Below, piece by piece: positions 45,463 to 56,208 of a stretch of 59,681 nt of DNA. This DNA comes from an uncultured Pseudomonadota bacterium (GTDB taxonomy: Bacteria; Bdellovibrionota_B; Oligoflexia; Oligoflexales; CAIYRB01): the NCBI GenBank assembly GCA_903915625.1, contig CAIWTN010000031.1:1-59681 (forward strand), given 5' to 3'. The first letter of the stretch is position 1. Every line of letters starts with the position of its first letter. The notes below the pieces were generated by a model, which was given only the letters and a program-made list of their open reading frames with translations, had not been told where the DNA came from and searched no databases. The position numbers and the translations under genes were made by a program.

Positions 45463-47019
45463 TCAAATTCCCGACCAAGGCCAAGTTCTAATCATCTCAT
45501 CTGCATTCGGATCGTGCGCTACCACTTGCGGGTAACACAAATAAAGGGCAATGCCTGGCCCGTGGAACCGATGATGCCCACTCTGCAGGCGGCCTCCGAG
45601 TGGCAGCGTAGCTTCAATTTCGACCGTGGGCGTATTGAGCATGAGATTCGGCGCGAGGAACATCCTGCGCCGCGCTTCCAGCACGGAGGGATCACCGATA
45701 AATGATACGGCAAAGGCAGCATCGGTGGTGTTTATCTGCTCTATCGCGGTGTCGAGCACATCGTAGTCATAGATGGCCACATCGGGTGAGAATAATAAAT
45801 TCCCCTGATAGGCCGTGTTGTTGTCGAAACGGCTTAGATAGTGAAGGCTTGGTGAGACGAAGTAGCCACCGTCGCTTTCATTCATGGCTCGTCCCCAAAG
45901 TAGGGTGTTTTCCGCTTCTCGGTTTGCCATGGTTTGAAAGCGCAGATACTTTTCTAGTGCTTTTTCTGAATAGAGCGGCCCCATAAAAATGTGGTCGTCG
46001 TTCTTACCCGCGTCATCAATATCGGTACGGCCGATTTTAACCGATTTGAATGCAGAGGTAGCAGCCTCGCAGAATTCATTAAGTAGTGACCTATAAACAA
46101 AAACTCGACTAGTAGACGTGCAGCGTTGACCGGCAGTCTTAAGAGCTCCGTAGAGGACACACCGAACTGCATGTTCGATATTAGCTGAGGAATGCACGAT
46201 CACAGCGTTTTTTCCGCCTGATTGTAGCACTGTTTGACGCGTCATTTGACCGCGTGCTTCCTGCCGAATCAGATCACAATGTTCGCGCGATCCTGTGTAG
46301 AGAACTGCACTAATGCGTTTATCGCTGGTTAACTGTTTAAAGCTGCTGAAGTTGCCAAACACGACTTGCAACACGGCAGCTGGAAGATTTTGTTGTTGCG
46401 CGAGTAGTGCGATCAGAAGTGAACTCAATAAGGCGTGCGTAGAAGAATTCAGAATCAGTGGGCAGCCAGCTAATACCGAGGCGGCGAAGTAGTAAACAAA
46501 ACTGGTCATCGGTGTCGAAAAGGGTAGATATGCCGCAGTAACGCCAATTGGCAGTAGCTCTGCCTTTACTCCGCGGTGGGGACCGGCCCCTAGCGGTGCG
46601 GTTAAACTTGCGAGCATGGACTCGCCATGGTTGATAACCCAATCGAGATAATTTGCGCTGCTCCTAATGTCCTCACTAGCTTCCCACTTGGGCTTGCCGG
46701 CTTCTAGTCTTAAAACTAGCTCCGCAGTTTGTTGGTAATCTACTAAGGCCTGGCGGAACTTTTGTAAGATGTCCATGCGCTCAGATATGTTTAGAGCGGC
46801 GATAGACGTTCTTTCGCCATAGGCAAATTCAATGGCTTGTCCGATGGATTCCTTGTCGACCAATACATCCATTAGTTTTTGGCCGTTATTCGGATTAAAC
46901 GAAGATTTTTGAGTCGATCCGCGCCCTACCGGCAACCATTTACCGGCAACCCATTGTCCCGGCCAGATGAGTGGAAAATTGCGCTGCTCGAGCTGTTTTG
47001 TGAACTCTTGCATTAGCAT
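45463..47019 (-). CDS. divergent aldehyde-dehydrogenase superfamily protein
   Basis: 518 residues with overall ALDH architecture. The nucleophile Cys300 (AGQRCTSTSR) is retained. Against ALDH2 numbering, the general base Glu268 is Gln266 (VLQSGGKN, the same 34-residue distance to Cys), the oxyanion Asn169 is Ser168 (LPFSTP), the NAD-ribose Lys192 is Asn191, and the Glu of EIFGP is Leu (LLFSP). It may be inactive, or may run an acyl-transfer rather than a hydrolytic reaction. It resembles AstD or proline-branch semialdehyde dehydrogenases distantly. The start has AAGGGG upstream. Confidence 0.75.
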   Translation of the reverse strand: MLMQEFTKQLEQRNFPLIWPGQWVAGKWLPVGRGSTQKSSFNPNNGQKLMDVLVDKESIGQAIEFAYGERTSIAALNISERMDILQKFRQALVDYQQTAELVLRLEAGKPKWEASEDIRSSANYLDWVINHGESMLASLTAPLGAGPHRGVKAELLPIGVTAAYLPFSTPMTSFVYYFAASVLAGCPLILNSSTHALLSSLLIALLAQQQNLPAAVLQVVFGNFSSFKQLTSDKRISAVLYTGSREHCDLIRQEARGQMTRQTVLQSGGKNAVIVHSSANIEHAVRCVLYGALKTAGQRCTSTSRVFVYRSLLNEFCEAATSAFKSVKIGRTDIDDAGKNDDHIFMGPLYSEKALEKYLRFQTMANREAENTLLWGRAMNESDGGYFVSPSLHYLSRFDNNTAYQGNLLFSPDVAIYDYDVLDTAIEQINTTDAAFAVSFIGDPSVLEARRRMFLAPNLMLNTPTVEIEATLPLGGRLQSGHHRFHGPGIALYLCYPQVVAHDPNADEMIRTWPWSGI

Positions 47020-47131
47020 GTTGTTCCCCTTAGTTGGGCCCTGTGGGCCAAGACGGAGCGCTGGCTAAAGTATACCGCTAGCTTGCCCATTTGCTATACT
47101 AGAAGGATGCGTCAGATTAAGGAGAGCGAAC

Positions 47132-48079
47132 GTGATAGAACCATTGGTGACGCCAAAAGTTAGTCAGGCGCCAAAAGTTAACCAGGCGCAACTGGCAAAG
47201 CCGTCCATGTCACAAGAGATAGCCTCGGCGTGGCCCGATGGTTGGTACTTATATGAGAACGGCAAATTAAATGGCCCTCTGACCGCTTCTGATGCTTTTG
47301 CTCTGCCACCAGAAACTCAAGATGGGGTTCAACGCCTCGTCAGTCGCAAGGGATTCACCCAGTGGTATCCTTTAAGCGACTTGGCGCAGATTTTTCAACT
47401 TACCGCGGGAATGGAAAAAAAGCTCGAGGCTGCCACCAAAGCCACGAAAGCTGCTAAAGCCACGATGATAGCGCCGAAGCCTAGTGTGCGGACGAAGTCC
47501 GTTGGCCCGCGGTCAGCGTCGGCTGAAGTCGCATCTGGATTGTCTGAGACTTCCGCCTTGCGTAAGGCAGTTTCAGAATCTGCAGCAAAATCTGCCGCGC
47601 CGGCGTCACCGGTACCAAAAACAACCGCGAAGAAAGCTATCGTGCAAGAATACTACCTTGCACGTAGTCGCCTCCGTCTCGGTCAGTTGCGCAACCCGTG
47701 GGCAACGGCTGTTGGTAGTATGCCCCTCACTCTGGGGTCTTATTGGGCTTTTTGGTACGCGTCGACCCAGCGGGAGATCGAATTTCATACCCAAGGAGCA
47801 GTCGCTGCTCCGAAATGGTTAAAGACAGGCGCAGCGATGTCGCTGCTACCGATCGTTAACATTTGGTTTACTTTTAAGCTTGCTGCAAAAATTCGCGAGA
47901 TGGAATCGCAGAACAAATACGGTCACATCTCGCCGGCATTAGCTGCGGTGATGGCCATATTGCCGCCTCTGGCTCTTGGTTATCTGCAGAGCGCGTTAAA
48001 CAGGCACTGGCTATTGCACGCAAAGCATCTCATTCTAAAAAGACGTGCCGAAGCTGCCGCAGCTGCGGCAGCTATGTAA
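47132..48079 (+). CDS. GYF_2-like/DUF4234-like membrane protein
   Basis: 315 residues; GTG start after AAGGAG. Residues ~30-85 look like a GYF_2 adaptor (GWYLYENGKLNGPLTASD...RKGFTQWYPLSDL). A Lys/Ala-rich linker (~95-170) leads to a C-terminal membrane domain (~180-305) with three hydrophobic helices, resembling DUF4234 (LRNPWATAVGSMPLTLGSYWAFWY). Such pairs may hold protein partners at the membrane, but the function is unknown. The C-terminus is Ala-rich and is encoded by a long palindrome. Confidence 0.65.
   Translation: MIEPLVTPKVSQAPKVNQAQLAKPSMSQEIASAWPDGWYLYENGKLNGPLTASDAFALPPETQDGVQRLVSRKGFTQWYPLSDLAQIFQLTAGMEKKLEAATKATKAAKATMIAPKPSVRTKSVGPRSASAEVASGLSETSALRKAVSESAAKSAAPASPVPKTTAKKAIVQEYYLARSRLRLGQLRNPWATAVGSMPLTLGSYWAFWYASTQREIEFHTQGAVAAPKWLKTGAAMSLLPIVNIWFTFKLAAKIREMESQNKYGHISPALAAVMAILPPLALGYLQSALNRHWLLHAKHLILKRRAEAAAAAAAM
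48052..48073. repeat. 22-bp perfect palindrome at the convergent gene ends
   Basis: AGCTGCCGCAG and its exact reverse complement meet at 48062/48063, inside the last codons (Ala run) of the plus-strand gene and 12 bp from the end of the helicase gene. Transcribed from either side it would form a hairpin with no loop nucleotides; in RNA the central pairs would open. No T-tract follows. Confidence 0.9.
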
Positions 48080-48084
48080 TTCTG

Positions 48085-49458
48085 TTATCCGCGATTTCGA
48101 CTGCCGCTAGGGCTGCTGCGGCCAGGGCGCTGGTTACCGCCGCCACCGGGTCTTCTGCTGCGTTGGTCGCCGCCGCCACCTGAGCGCCGCTGTCCACCGC
48201 CGCGTTGCGGCAGTTCCGACTTGGGGGTCGGTGTAGTTTGTAGCATCGGAAACGGGTGGTCTTTGACGACGGGAATGCTTTTCTTGATCAACCGCTCGAT
48301 ACCGATGATGTAGCTACGCTCATCGACATCGCAGAACGACACGGCGATGCCGGTATTGGCGGCACGACCAGTTCGGCCAATGCGATGGACATAAGTTTCA
48401 GCGACATTCGGTACATCGTAATTGATGACATGCGACACTTCTTCGATATCGATTCCGCGCGCAGCGAGATCACTCGCGACGAGAACTCGAGTGCTTCCAG
48501 ATTTGAAGTTGTTGAGTGCCCGTAGTCGTGCGCTCTGAGACTTGTTGCCGTGAATAGCTTCGGCTACGATTCCTGACTCCGACACGAAAGTCGCAACTCG
48601 GTTGGCCACGGATTTGGTGCGGGTGAAGACGATCGCACGTTTAACGTCAGGGTTGGCGAGTACGTGCATGAGTAGATGCCGCTTATTTGGGCGGTCAACG
48701 TAGTAAACAGACTGGTCAATCAGTTCGCTGGTCGATGAGGTTGGGGTCACCGAGACGCGGGCTGGATCGCGCAGAATCTTATCCACTAGATCTTTAATCT
48801 CTGCCGGCATGGTGGCCGAGAACAGCAGATTTTGTCTTACTTTCGGTAACTTAGCGATGACTCGTTTGACATCGTTGATAAAGCCCATGTCCAACATGCG
48901 ATCGGCTTCATCGAGCACGAAGAGCTCGAGGGCGTCGAACGACACGCAGCCTTGTCCCATAAGATCCAAAAGACGTCCGGGAGTGGCGATCAGAATGTCT
49001 GGCCGACGTTCGAGGGCACGCTTTTGCGGTTCGGCGCCAACGCCACCGAAGATCAGGGATCTGTTTAATTGTAGATAGCGTCCGTAGTCACGAAAGCTCT
49101 CGTCGATCTGGGCCGCGAGCTCACGTGTAGGGGTCAGTATTAAGGCGCGGACACCACGGCGTCCCTCACCCAGGGCTAAACGCTGAAGGACCGGCAGAGC
49201 AAATGCTGCCGTTTTGCCTGTGCCTGTTTGGGCGCAGCCAAGTAGGTCGCGACCATGCAAAACCGAGGGGATGGCGGCCGTTTGGATTGGCGTTGGCTGA
49301 GCGTAACCTAGTTCGCCAACTGCTTTGAGCAACGGCTCGATTAAGCCTAGCTCACGGAATGATGCGGTGCTGACTGGTCCGGAGGCCGCGTTTTGACCTG
49401 GGGTAGCGTCGCCGTTTTGGTTGTTCAAATTCTTGATAAAGCTAACAATCTTCTTCAC
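48085..49458 (-). CDS. rhlE: DEAD-box RNA helicase, RhlE type
   Basis: 457 residues with a GTG start. All core motifs are present: Q motif ([14 protein letters not shown]...PTPIQ), [18 protein letters not shown] ([11 protein letters not shown]), SAT, and HRIGRTGRA. The C-terminal ~60 residues are Arg/Gly/Pro-rich, an RNA-binding tail usual for RhlE/CsdA-like helicases in ribosome assembly or cold adaptation. It diverges from the Ski2-like helicase. Confidence 0.93.
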   Translation of the reverse strand: MKKIVSFIKNLNNQNGDATPGQNAASGPVSTASFRELGLIEPLLKAVGELGYAQPTPIQTAAIPSVLHGRDLLGCAQTGTGKTAAFALPVLQRLALGEGRRGVRALILTPTRELAAQIDESFRDYGRYLQLNRSLIFGGVGAEPQKRALERRPDILIATPGRLLDLMGQGCVSFDALELFVLDEADRMLDMGFINDVKRVIAKLPKVRQNLLFSATMPAEIKDLVDKILRDPARVSVTPTSSTSELIDQSVYYVDRPNKRHLLMHVLANPDVKRAIVFTRTKSVANRVATFVSESGIVAEAIHGNKSQSARLRALNNFKSGSTRVLVASDLAARGIDIEEVSHVINYDVPNVAETYVHRIGRTGRAANTGIAVSFCDVDERSYIIGIERLIKKSIPVVKDHPFPMLQTTPTPKSELPQRGGGQRRSGGGGDQRSRRPGGGGNQRPGRSSPSGSRNRG

Positions 49459-49523
49459 TTAAACTCACTTTTCACAAATTCTGTCGTTATGAAACGCCGT
49501 TGGCTGCGGTTCGTTAGGATGCC

Positions 49524-52211
49524 GTGGGCGTGACTTTTTATATGTTGCTTCGGTATGTTACCGCCATGTCGGCGTTGCATTGGGAGTTGGCAAGACCGGA
49601 AGTTCGGCATATACCTAGTCGACATATGTTGGAATCGCAAGCTTTTGCCACATCATCGCGTCCTCTGTTGCGCCAGCTCCCGGCTACCGGTGAGCCTGTC
49701 GATAGCGGCGATCTACTTGATAGGTTTCTAGTTTATGTCAAAGAGAAGGGTCTCGAACTCTATCCTGCGCAGGAAGAGGCGATCCTTGCTCTGTATGAGG
49801 GTCGTAACGTCATCCTGAATACTCCGACTGGTTCGGGTAAGTCGTTGGTGGCTACGGCTCTGCATTTTCACTCTCTGGCCCATGGTCGTAGATCAATCTA
49901 TACCTGTCCGATTAAAGCTTTGGTGAATGAGAAGTTTCTCGCACTCTGTGCTGAGTTCGGGCCCGATGTTGTAGGTATGGCTACTGGCGATGCCACTGTG
50001 AACCGTGACGCGCCCATTCTATGTTGCACGGCCGAAATTCTAGCCAACATGGCCCTCCGTGAGGGAGCATCCGCGCCTGCACACGATATCATCATGGATG
50101 AGTTTCATTACTACGCGGACAGAGATCGCGGAGTTGCTTGGCAGGTACCTTTACTAACTCTTCCTTATTCTCGCTTTCTGCTCATGTCTGCGACCCTCGG
50201 GGATACTACGGTTTTCGAGCAGGGTTTAAAGAAAGTTACCGATCTCGACACTGTTGTGATTCGTTCGGTTCAGAGACCTGTGCCGCTTGATTTTATTTAT
50301 CAGGAGACACCATTGCATGAGACCATTAAGAGTCTTGTGTTTGGTGGTAAGGCGCCAGTTTACCTAGTCAGCTTCACCCAAAGAGAGTGTGCAGAAGAGG
50401 CACAAAACTTACTTTCGGTTGATGTCTGCACGAAAGAAGAAAAAAGGCTCATCAGCGAGGCTCTCGTCGGTGTTCAGTTTTCCAGCCCCTATGGAAAGGA
50501 AGTACAAAAGATCCTTCGTCACGGCATAGGTTTGCATCATGCCGGGTTGTTGCCCAAATATCGTTTACTAGTGGAGCGTTTAGCGCAGCAGGGTCTACTC
50601 AAGGTGATTTGCGGCACGGATACTTTGGGTGTCGGGGTTAATATCCCTATTCGTACTGTGCTCTTCACCAAACTTTGTAAATATTCTGGGGATAAAACCG
50701 GAATCTTGAGTGTGCGTGATTTTCTGCAGATCAGCGGTCGCGCCGGACGTAAAGGTTTTGATGACCGCGGCACTGTGGTTGTGCAGGCACCGCCGCACGT
50801 CATTGAAAATTTGATGCTCGAGGCCAAGGCCGGAGGCGATGCGAAGAAGGCGCGCAAGATCGTCAAAAAGAAGCCACCTGAAAAAGGCTATGCCCATTGG
50901 GACGTAAATACCTTCAATAAATTGTTAACGTCCCCGCCTGAACCGTTGATCTCGCGCTTTCAAGTCACGCACGGGATGCTCCTCAATATTTTAAGCCGGC
51001 CGTCGGACGGATGTCGGGCGATGAAGGAATTAGTGCGCGGCTGTCATGAGACAGTTACGGCTAAGCGGCAGCATACCCGTACCGCATTCCAGCTATTTAG
51101 GTCGTTGGTTGACCGCGGCATTGTGGAAATCTTACCGAAGCATAAGCGTGACGGCAGCAAGGTACGTGTCAATGTCGACTTGCAGGAAGACTTTTCCCTT
51201 AATCACGCACTCTCGCTCTATCTGCTAGATACCATCAAGCTGCTGGATCGGGAGTCGCCGGACTACGCGCTTGATCTGCTGACTCTGATTGAATCGATCC
51301 TTGAAAATCCTGACTTGATTCTGCGCAAACAGCTGGATCGGATCAAAGGTCAGAAGCTTTATGAGTTGAAGTTGGCGGGCGTTGAGTACGAGGAACGGAT
51401 GGAAGAGCTCGAGAAGCTTGAGTATCCGAAGCCAAATCGCGAGTTCATTTACGAAACTTTCAATCGCTTTGCTGCGTCTCACCCTTGGGTAGGACAAGAA
51501 AATATTCGTCCTAAGAAAATTGCTCGGGACCTCTACGAACAATTCATGACGTTCGAAGAGTACATCCGCGATCTCGAGCTGCAGAGAGTCGAAGGCTTGC
51601 TCCTCCGCTACCTCTCGGAGACCTACAAAGTTCTAGTGCAAACCGTGCCAGAGAGCGAACGGACCGATGAGATCATCGCGATGATCGAATATTTTGGCGC
51701 GATGATTCGTGGGATTGACGCGAGTTTGCTTGAGGAGTGGGAGCGGATGCGTAAGCCCAAGTCGGCGCTCGCGCAGGCAGCGGCAGTTCCTGAGCAGAAC
51801 GCAGAGACTACTGACATTACGCGCAACAAGCGCGAGTTTACGGTGATGGTGCGCAACGCGGTGTTCCGTCTACTGCGGCTTATCGGTGGCCGGAATTATG
51901 AGGGAGCGCTTGCCGCTTTGGCGGTGGCAGTGCCCGATGACTCGGGCGAGATCAAGAAGTGGACTGCGGATGATCTCGGCGCAGCTTTAGCACCTTTCTA
52001 CGAAGGTCACGCTTACATCGCTACGGATCATCAGGCGCGCGATCCGCGTCACCTCACTATAAAGGTCGAGGCGGACAAGTGGGTACTCGAACAGACCATC
52101 ACTGATCCCGACCAGCATAATGACTGGATTATCAATCTAGTTGTCGATTTGCCACTGTCCAAGTCGAGCGCTAACGTCGCGCTCGGTTTAGTTAGTTTAC
52201 AGCCTCTGTAA
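49524..52211 (+). CDS. Ski2-like DExH RNA helicase (DUF3516 type)
   Basis: 895 residues from a GTG at 49524, but the first ~45 residues are doubtful and ATG codons at 49542, 49566 or 49626 may be the true start. Motifs: [13 protein letters not shown] (Walker A), [12 protein letters not shown] (DEFH, motif II), [33 protein letters not shown] and [12 protein letters not shown]. This is the bacterial relative of eukaryotic Ski2/Mtr4; the C-terminal half matches the DUF3516 group. It probably unwinds structured RNA for decay. It overlaps the next gene by 20 bp. Confidence 0.88.
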   Translation: MGVTFYMLLRYVTAMSALHWELARPEVRHIPSRHMLESQAFATSSRPLLRQLPATGEPVDSGDLLDRFLVYVKEKGLELYPAQEEAILALYEGRNVILNTPTGSGKSLVATALHFHSLAHGRRSIYTCPIKALVNEKFLALCAEFGPDVVGMATGDATVNRDAPILCCTAEILANMALREGASAPAHDIIMDEFHYYADRDRGVAWQVPLLTLPYSRFLLMSATLGDTTVFEQGLKKVTDLDTVVIRSVQRPVPLDFIYQETPLHETIKSLVFGGKAPVYLVSFTQRECAEEAQNLLSVDVCTKEEKRLISEALVGVQFSSPYGKEVQKILRHGIGLHHAGLLPKYRLLVERLAQQGLLKVICGTDTLGVGVNIPIRTVLFTKLCKYSGDKTGILSVRDFLQISGRAGRKGFDDRGTVVVQAPPHVIENLMLEAKAGGDAKKARKIVKKKPPEKGYAHWDVNTFNKLLTSPPEPLISRFQVTHGMLLNILSRPSDGCRAMKELVRGCHETVTAKRQHTRTAFQLFRSLVDRGIVEILPKHKRDGSKVRVNVDLQEDFSLNHALSLYLLDTIKLLDRESPDYALDLLTLIESILENPDLILRKQLDRIKGQKLYELKLAGVEYEERMEELEKLEYPKPNREFIYETFNRFAASHPWVGQENIRPKKIARDLYEQFMTFEEYIRDLELQRVEGLLLRYLSETYKVLVQTVPESERTDEIIAMIEYFGAMIRGIDASLLEEWERMRKPKSALAQAAAVPEQNAETTDITRNKREFTVMVRNAVFRLLRLIGGRNYEGALAALAVAVPDDSGEIKKWTADDLGAALAPFYEGHAYIATDHQARDPRHLTIKVEADKWVLEQTITDPDQHNDWIINLVVDLPLSKSSANVALGLVSLQPL

Positions 52212-53793
52212 ATGACGGCACGTCGAGCCGCAAGCTGCCTTCAGTGTCATCAAGAGTATAGCCGTAACGAAGCAACGTTGGTGGTTGGTACTCAGGATCT
52301 GAGCTGTTCAGGGCAATGGCCAATTTATGCCCCGAAGCTAATCTCCAAGCCGTATGGTAGAGCTCGATTTTGAATCTAAAGTGACCATCGGCTAACGCAT
52401 CGCTCTCTGACCACGTGTAGACGCCGTGGGTCATCAATTTGCCTTCACCATTTTCATCGACGTCGACCAAGTAAGCCACGACGAGGCCTTTTTTCGCCTT
52501 TGATTTAAGCGAAAGTTGCAAGGTTGCCACCCCATATACAGTCGTATCGGTGGTGATAGGCTTCGCGGTGAAGGCGATGGCATAGGGACGTTTAAGGTGG
52601 CGCAAAGGCACTGAAACCGTTTTTAGGTCGCGGAGATTCTCGAGGGCGCTTTTGAGTGGTATGCCCGAGATGATGCCAGATGGGTTCCATGGATAACTTA
52701 TGACACTTAGGTCTGGCTCGAGCCGTGACTCTTCAGCGGTTTGTGATAGCTCGTAACCGTCATTTGTCTGCTTTAGGTAGTACGTGGAAATTTCAGGCTC
52801 TCGCAGGGCGTTATCTCTAAACTCCAGGACTCCCTGCTGGTTCTTAAAGCTTACTCTGACGAGGCCATCTAGTTCACTCGGTTGGCCGTTTTTGACATAG
52901 GCGTCAAACCACTTGTGCACGCTCGCCCATGGTTCTTTATTTCGTTCTTTTGTTGTCGTGATAGCTGCTGCTGCATGGAATCCGCGGTTGATTTGCAGAT
53001 GTTTAGGTCCTTGCAGTTTGTCGTAGAAGTCAAAGGCCTGGTTGACCGGAAATAAAGTGTCGTCGAGATCGTTTGCCAAGAAAATGGGTGGTCGTCTCTC
53101 GTTGATCTCTTTTAGGTGATATAGCGGTGAGGTTTTCTCCATCAGATCTCGGGGCTCTGGTGGAGTTCCATCGCGCCAGTGCTGGAAGGCTTCTTCAATA
53201 ATCGCGCTTGGTTTACCGAATAACGTAATGAGAGTCCCGAGTACGATGTTCCATGCGAGGCGCTGAGTATGACCAAGCGCAGGGTGAACCATATCAGTCC
53301 ATCCGCTAAGGGCAGCAACGGCACTAAGCCTAGGCTCAACAGCACTAAGCAGCATGGATAGGCCGCCACCTTCAGAGATTCCAGTGACACCGATACGGCC
53401 AGTTTTATAATGGCCAGTGACCCAATCAATGGCCTGCCGAACATCATTCGTCAGTAGTTCGTAATCGAGGCTTATTTTGCCGCCAGATGATTGCCAGCCA
53501 CGTGGATCGTAAGAGAAAGTGCGATAGCCGTCTTCGGCGAAGGCTAATGCCTGCGGTTTGTAAGTTTTAAAGGACTGGCCAAACGGGTTTAAAAAAAAGA
53601 CGGTCGGAAATGAATCCGATGGTGAACTGCCACATGGTGAGATCACTTCACCATGCAAAGTGACACCGTCTGAAGTAGTGAAGGTTACGAGCTCTTCTTT
53701 AGGAGGGCACAGACTAGCGGAATATGCGGCAGTGGCACTGAAACTTGCCACAACTACCATTACCAGCAAGTTTACTTTCCTTAGGTACATCAT
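52192..53793 (-). CDS. secreted alpha/beta hydrolase of the S15/CocE type
   Basis: 533 residues. A signal peptide (~1-26, ending YSA) precedes an alpha/beta-hydrolase domain with nucleophile GISEGGG, acid in [11 protein letters not shown] and His in [11 protein letters not shown]-terminal beta-jelly-roll region (~330-525, ending [16 protein letters not shown]) is as in X-Pro dipeptidyl peptidases and CocE/NonD acyl hydrolases. It is probably periplasmic; substrate unknown. It converges with the helicase, overlapping it by 20 bp. Confidence 0.8.
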   Translation of the reverse strand: MMYLRKVNLLVMVVVASFSATAAYSASLCPPKEELVTFTTSDGVTLHGEVISPCGSSPSDSFPTVFFLNPFGQSFKTYKPQALAFAEDGYRTFSYDPRGWQSSGGKISLDYELLTNDVRQAIDWVTGHYKTGRIGVTGISEGGGLSMLLSAVEPRLSAVAALSGWTDMVHPALGHTQRLAWNIVLGTLITLFGKPSAIIEEAFQHWRDGTPPEPRDLMEKTSPLYHLKEINERRPPIFLANDLDDTLFPVNQAFDFYDKLQGPKHLQINRGFHAAAAITTTKERNKEPWASVHKWFDAYVKNGQPSELDGLVRVSFKNQQGVLEFRDNALREPEISTYYLKQTNDGYELSQTAEESRLEPDLSVISYPWNPSGIISGIPLKSALENLRDLKTVSVPLRHLKRPYAIAFTAKPITTDTTVYGVATLQLSLKSKAKKGLVVAYLVDVDENGEGKLMTHGVYTWSESDALADGHFRFKIELYHTAWRLASGHKLAIALNSSDPEYQPPTLLRYGYTLDDTEGSLRLDVPSFTEAVN

Positions 53794-53980
53794 GATCAGT
53801 ACTCCAGCTGTGCCACGTTAGATCGCCTGAAGGCCAGTTTGTGCATCTAACAACGGTCAGCCTGTCTCAAAAAGTTAGGTGTCTTATAAACTAAGAAAAA
53901 ATTTGCATTGGGGGGAAGCAGAACTAAATCCTACCTATAGAAGTCTCTATAGTACAGTCAATCGAGCTTGGCTAGGCGGC

Positions 53981-55354
53981 TCACTTCCCGACACAAAAGT
54001 CGCCAAATACCTTATCGAGTATGTCTTCGGTGCCGACTTCACCGATGATTCCCTTAAGAGCTGACACTGCTTGCTGGAGTTCGAAGGCGAGCAGTTCTTC
54101 ATAGGCACCGGCCGTGTCGGCAGCATTAAATCTCGCTAAGCCTTCGGATGCATTGCGCAAAGCGTTGGCTTGCCGGGCCGAGGTTACAAACGCCTGCTCG
54201 CCCGTGAGATGGCCCACGTGATTGTCCACTTGGGCAGTTAGTGCCGCCTTGAACTCAGTCATGCCGGCAGCTGTATGGGAGGAAATTCCGAGCCAAGCAC
54301 CAGGCCAAATTGGCTGAGCCAGGTCAATTTTGGTCGCGATACATAAATGTGCGCGCGGACTCAACTCGGCGATCCACTGATCAATCTGGGTCGTGGGGTC
54401 GCTTAGCTGGTCTGCAGGGACAAGAAACAAAACTAAATCGGCTTCTCTTGCAAGGCGACGAGCGGTCTCCACCCCCATTGCTTCGATTGGGTCGGCAGAC
54501 TCGCGAATGCCAGCCATGTCGATCAGCCGCAGAAGTCGCCCCTCAATCAGGCAACTTTCCTCGAGATAATCACGTGTTGTGCCCGCAATTGCAGTGACGA
54601 TGGCGCGTTCACGACCAAGCAGTTCGTTCATGAGCGTGGATTTCCCGGCATTGGGAGCGCCAAACAAAGCCACACTGAGCCCCTGACTCGCAACGCGTCC
54701 GTCATCGTAGCTGCCGATCAAAGTTTTAATCGCTGCGCCGGCTTGGTTCACTCTTTGCCGCACCGGATCTAAATTTAAATGTGCGGTGTCGCCCTCGTCC
54801 GGGAAGTCTATTTGAGCAGCCAGATAAGCAAGCGCACCAATTAGGATTGTCCTGAGCTCATCGATGGCAGCCCGTAACCGTCCTGTCGTCAGGTGTCTTG
54901 CTGCGAGCCATTGTTGATGGGACTGCGCATCCACTAGCGCCTTGATGCCCTCGGCCTCGGTGAGGTCAAGCTTGCCGTTGAGAAAGGCTCGACGGGTGAA
55001 CTCACCAGGCTCTGCCGCTCGGATTCCATGCCGATATAACAGTTCTAAAACGCGGCGGACCACGTATGGTCCACCGTGGCAGTGGATCTCGGCACTGTCT
55101 TCGCCGGTGTATGAGCGTGGTCCCTGAAAGAACACAACCATAGCGTCATCAATGAGCTCTTTGGACTCCGGATCGACGACTGAAGTCAGGCGTAGCTCTC
55201 TGTGAGGCCAATTTTGCTCAGCTGATGCCGCTAGACAGGGGCGCAGGAGCTGATGGCTACCTACTCCTGAAATACGAATCATTGCGACTGCCGCCGCCCC
55301 AGGCCCGGTCGCCAGCGCGGCGATAGGCTGGGCTGCAAGCACGCTTTCACTCAC
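53981..55354 (-). CDS. mnmE: tRNA-modification GTPase MnmE
   Basis: 457 residues. An N-terminal formyl-THF-binding domain, then a helical domain with an inserted G domain: G1 GAPNAGKST (232-240), G2 GTTRDYLEE, G3 DMAGIRES and G4-like TKID. The C-terminal Cys454 in FCVGK gives the modification chemistry. With MnmG (absent here) it makes cmnm5U34 in tRNA. Its ATG overlaps the jag stop. Confidence 0.96.
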   Translation of the reverse strand: MSESVLAAQPIAALATGPGAAAVAMIRISGVGSHQLLRPCLAASAEQNWPHRELRLTSVVDPESKELIDDAMVVFFQGPRSYTGEDSAEIHCHGGPYVVRRVLELLYRHGIRAAEPGEFTRRAFLNGKLDLTEAEGIKALVDAQSHQQWLAARHLTTGRLRAAIDELRTILIGALAYLAAQIDFPDEGDTAHLNLDPVRQRVNQAGAAIKTLIGSYDDGRVASQGLSVALFGAPNAGKSTLMNELLGRERAIVTAIAGTTRDYLEESCLIEGRLLRLIDMAGIRESADPIEAMGVETARRLAREADLVLFLVPADQLSDPTTQIDQWIAELSPRAHLCIATKIDLAQPIWPGAWLGISSHTAAGMTEFKAALTAQVDNHVGHLTGEQAFVTSARQANALRNASEGLARFNAADTAGAYEELLAFELQQAVSALKGIIGEVGTEDILDKVFGDFCVGK

Positions 55355-56196
55355 TCTTCGTAGATCTCCGGTTCGCCTGTGTACTGGCCGTCTTTATGCG
55401 GCAAGATCATCAGTTTGCGATTCGGCCCTGAACCAATAGACTTGGTATAGACGCGATCGTCTTTGTCGAGTGCCATGTGGATGATCTTACGATCATAGGA
55501 GCTCTTGTAGTTCAAGACGATCGGGCGTTTGTTCTCGAAAACCTTCGCCGAGAGATCGTGAGCCATCTGAATCAGTTCGTCTTCACGCTTGCGACGGAGG
55601 CCGCTTACATCAACAAAAATGCGGAACGGCAGCTCTTGTCTAAGGTGGCGTGGCTTCTTCCGAAGGATGTGCTCGAGAGCCTCAGCCAGCTTGCTGTTCT
55701 TGTTGATTTGTTGCGCGATATATTCGTTCTCGATGTTTAGCATCAGGCGTCCGTCCTCGGCGATAGCCGAGACCTGTACTGGTTCGCCAGCAATACGGCT
55801 ACAGATTCCGACGCAGAAGTCTCGCAACTCGTCCGTCAGGGCGACTACCTGCGCATCGGTGAGCGGCTCGGCTTTTGCTCCGGAGAAGGATTCTTCGTCA
55901 TCGTAAGAACGCTCTCTTTCGACATGCCGCTCGCGGCTTGGAGCTCGCTCACTACGACGGGAATTTTGCCTAGACTGCTGTGGTTTTCGTTTGGCCCAGG
56001 CTTGGATCACCACAACTGGGCTTTTAAAGAAAGAAAACAGGCCACGAGCTGTCTCTTCTTTAACGACTTTGTATTCCACTTCGTCTTGGGTCAGTCCTAA
56101 CGTCCCGGCTGCTTTAACTAGCGCTTGCTCCAGTGATTTCGCTTCGACGGTTACTGGTCCGGTGGCATTAACGGATGATCTCAGATTGTTGCTCAT
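55351..56196 (-). CDS. jag: RNA-binding protein Jag/KhpB
   Basis: 281 residues: an N-terminal Jag domain (LEQALVKAAGTLGLTQDEVEYKVV), a charged Arg/Glu linker (~70-110), a KH domain (~120-195) and an R3H domain (LSAKVFENKRPIVL...YDRKIIHMALDKDDRVYTKSIG). It is a post-transcriptional RNA-binding partner in the conserved rpmH-yidC-jag-mnmE block. AAGGAGACAGG precedes the ATG, 12 bp from yidC. Confidence 0.93.
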   Translation of the reverse strand: MSNNLRSSVNATGPVTVEAKSLEQALVKAAGTLGLTQDEVEYKVVKEETARGLFSFFKSPVVVIQAWAKRKPQQSRQNSRRSERAPSRERHVERERSYDDEESFSGAKAEPLTDAQVVALTDELRDFCVGICSRIAGEPVQVSAIAEDGRLMLNIENEYIAQQINKNSKLAEALEHILRKKPRHLRQELPFRIFVDVSGLRRKREDELIQMAHDLSAKVFENKRPIVLNYKSSYDRKIIHMALDKDDRVYTKSIGSGPNRKLMILPHKDGQYTGEPEIYEE

Positions 56197-56208
56197 CCTG
56201 TCTCCTTT

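Noticed and set aside
53935..53952. CTATAGA-AGTC-TCTATAG inverted repeat downstream of mnmE
   Set aside because: Short, A/T-rich and without a T-tract; too weak to call a terminator.
53879..54064. Small plus-strand frame between the S15-like hydrolase and mnmE
   Set aside because: More than half overlaps the mnmE 3' end in antisense, and it has no ribosome site or recognisable domain.
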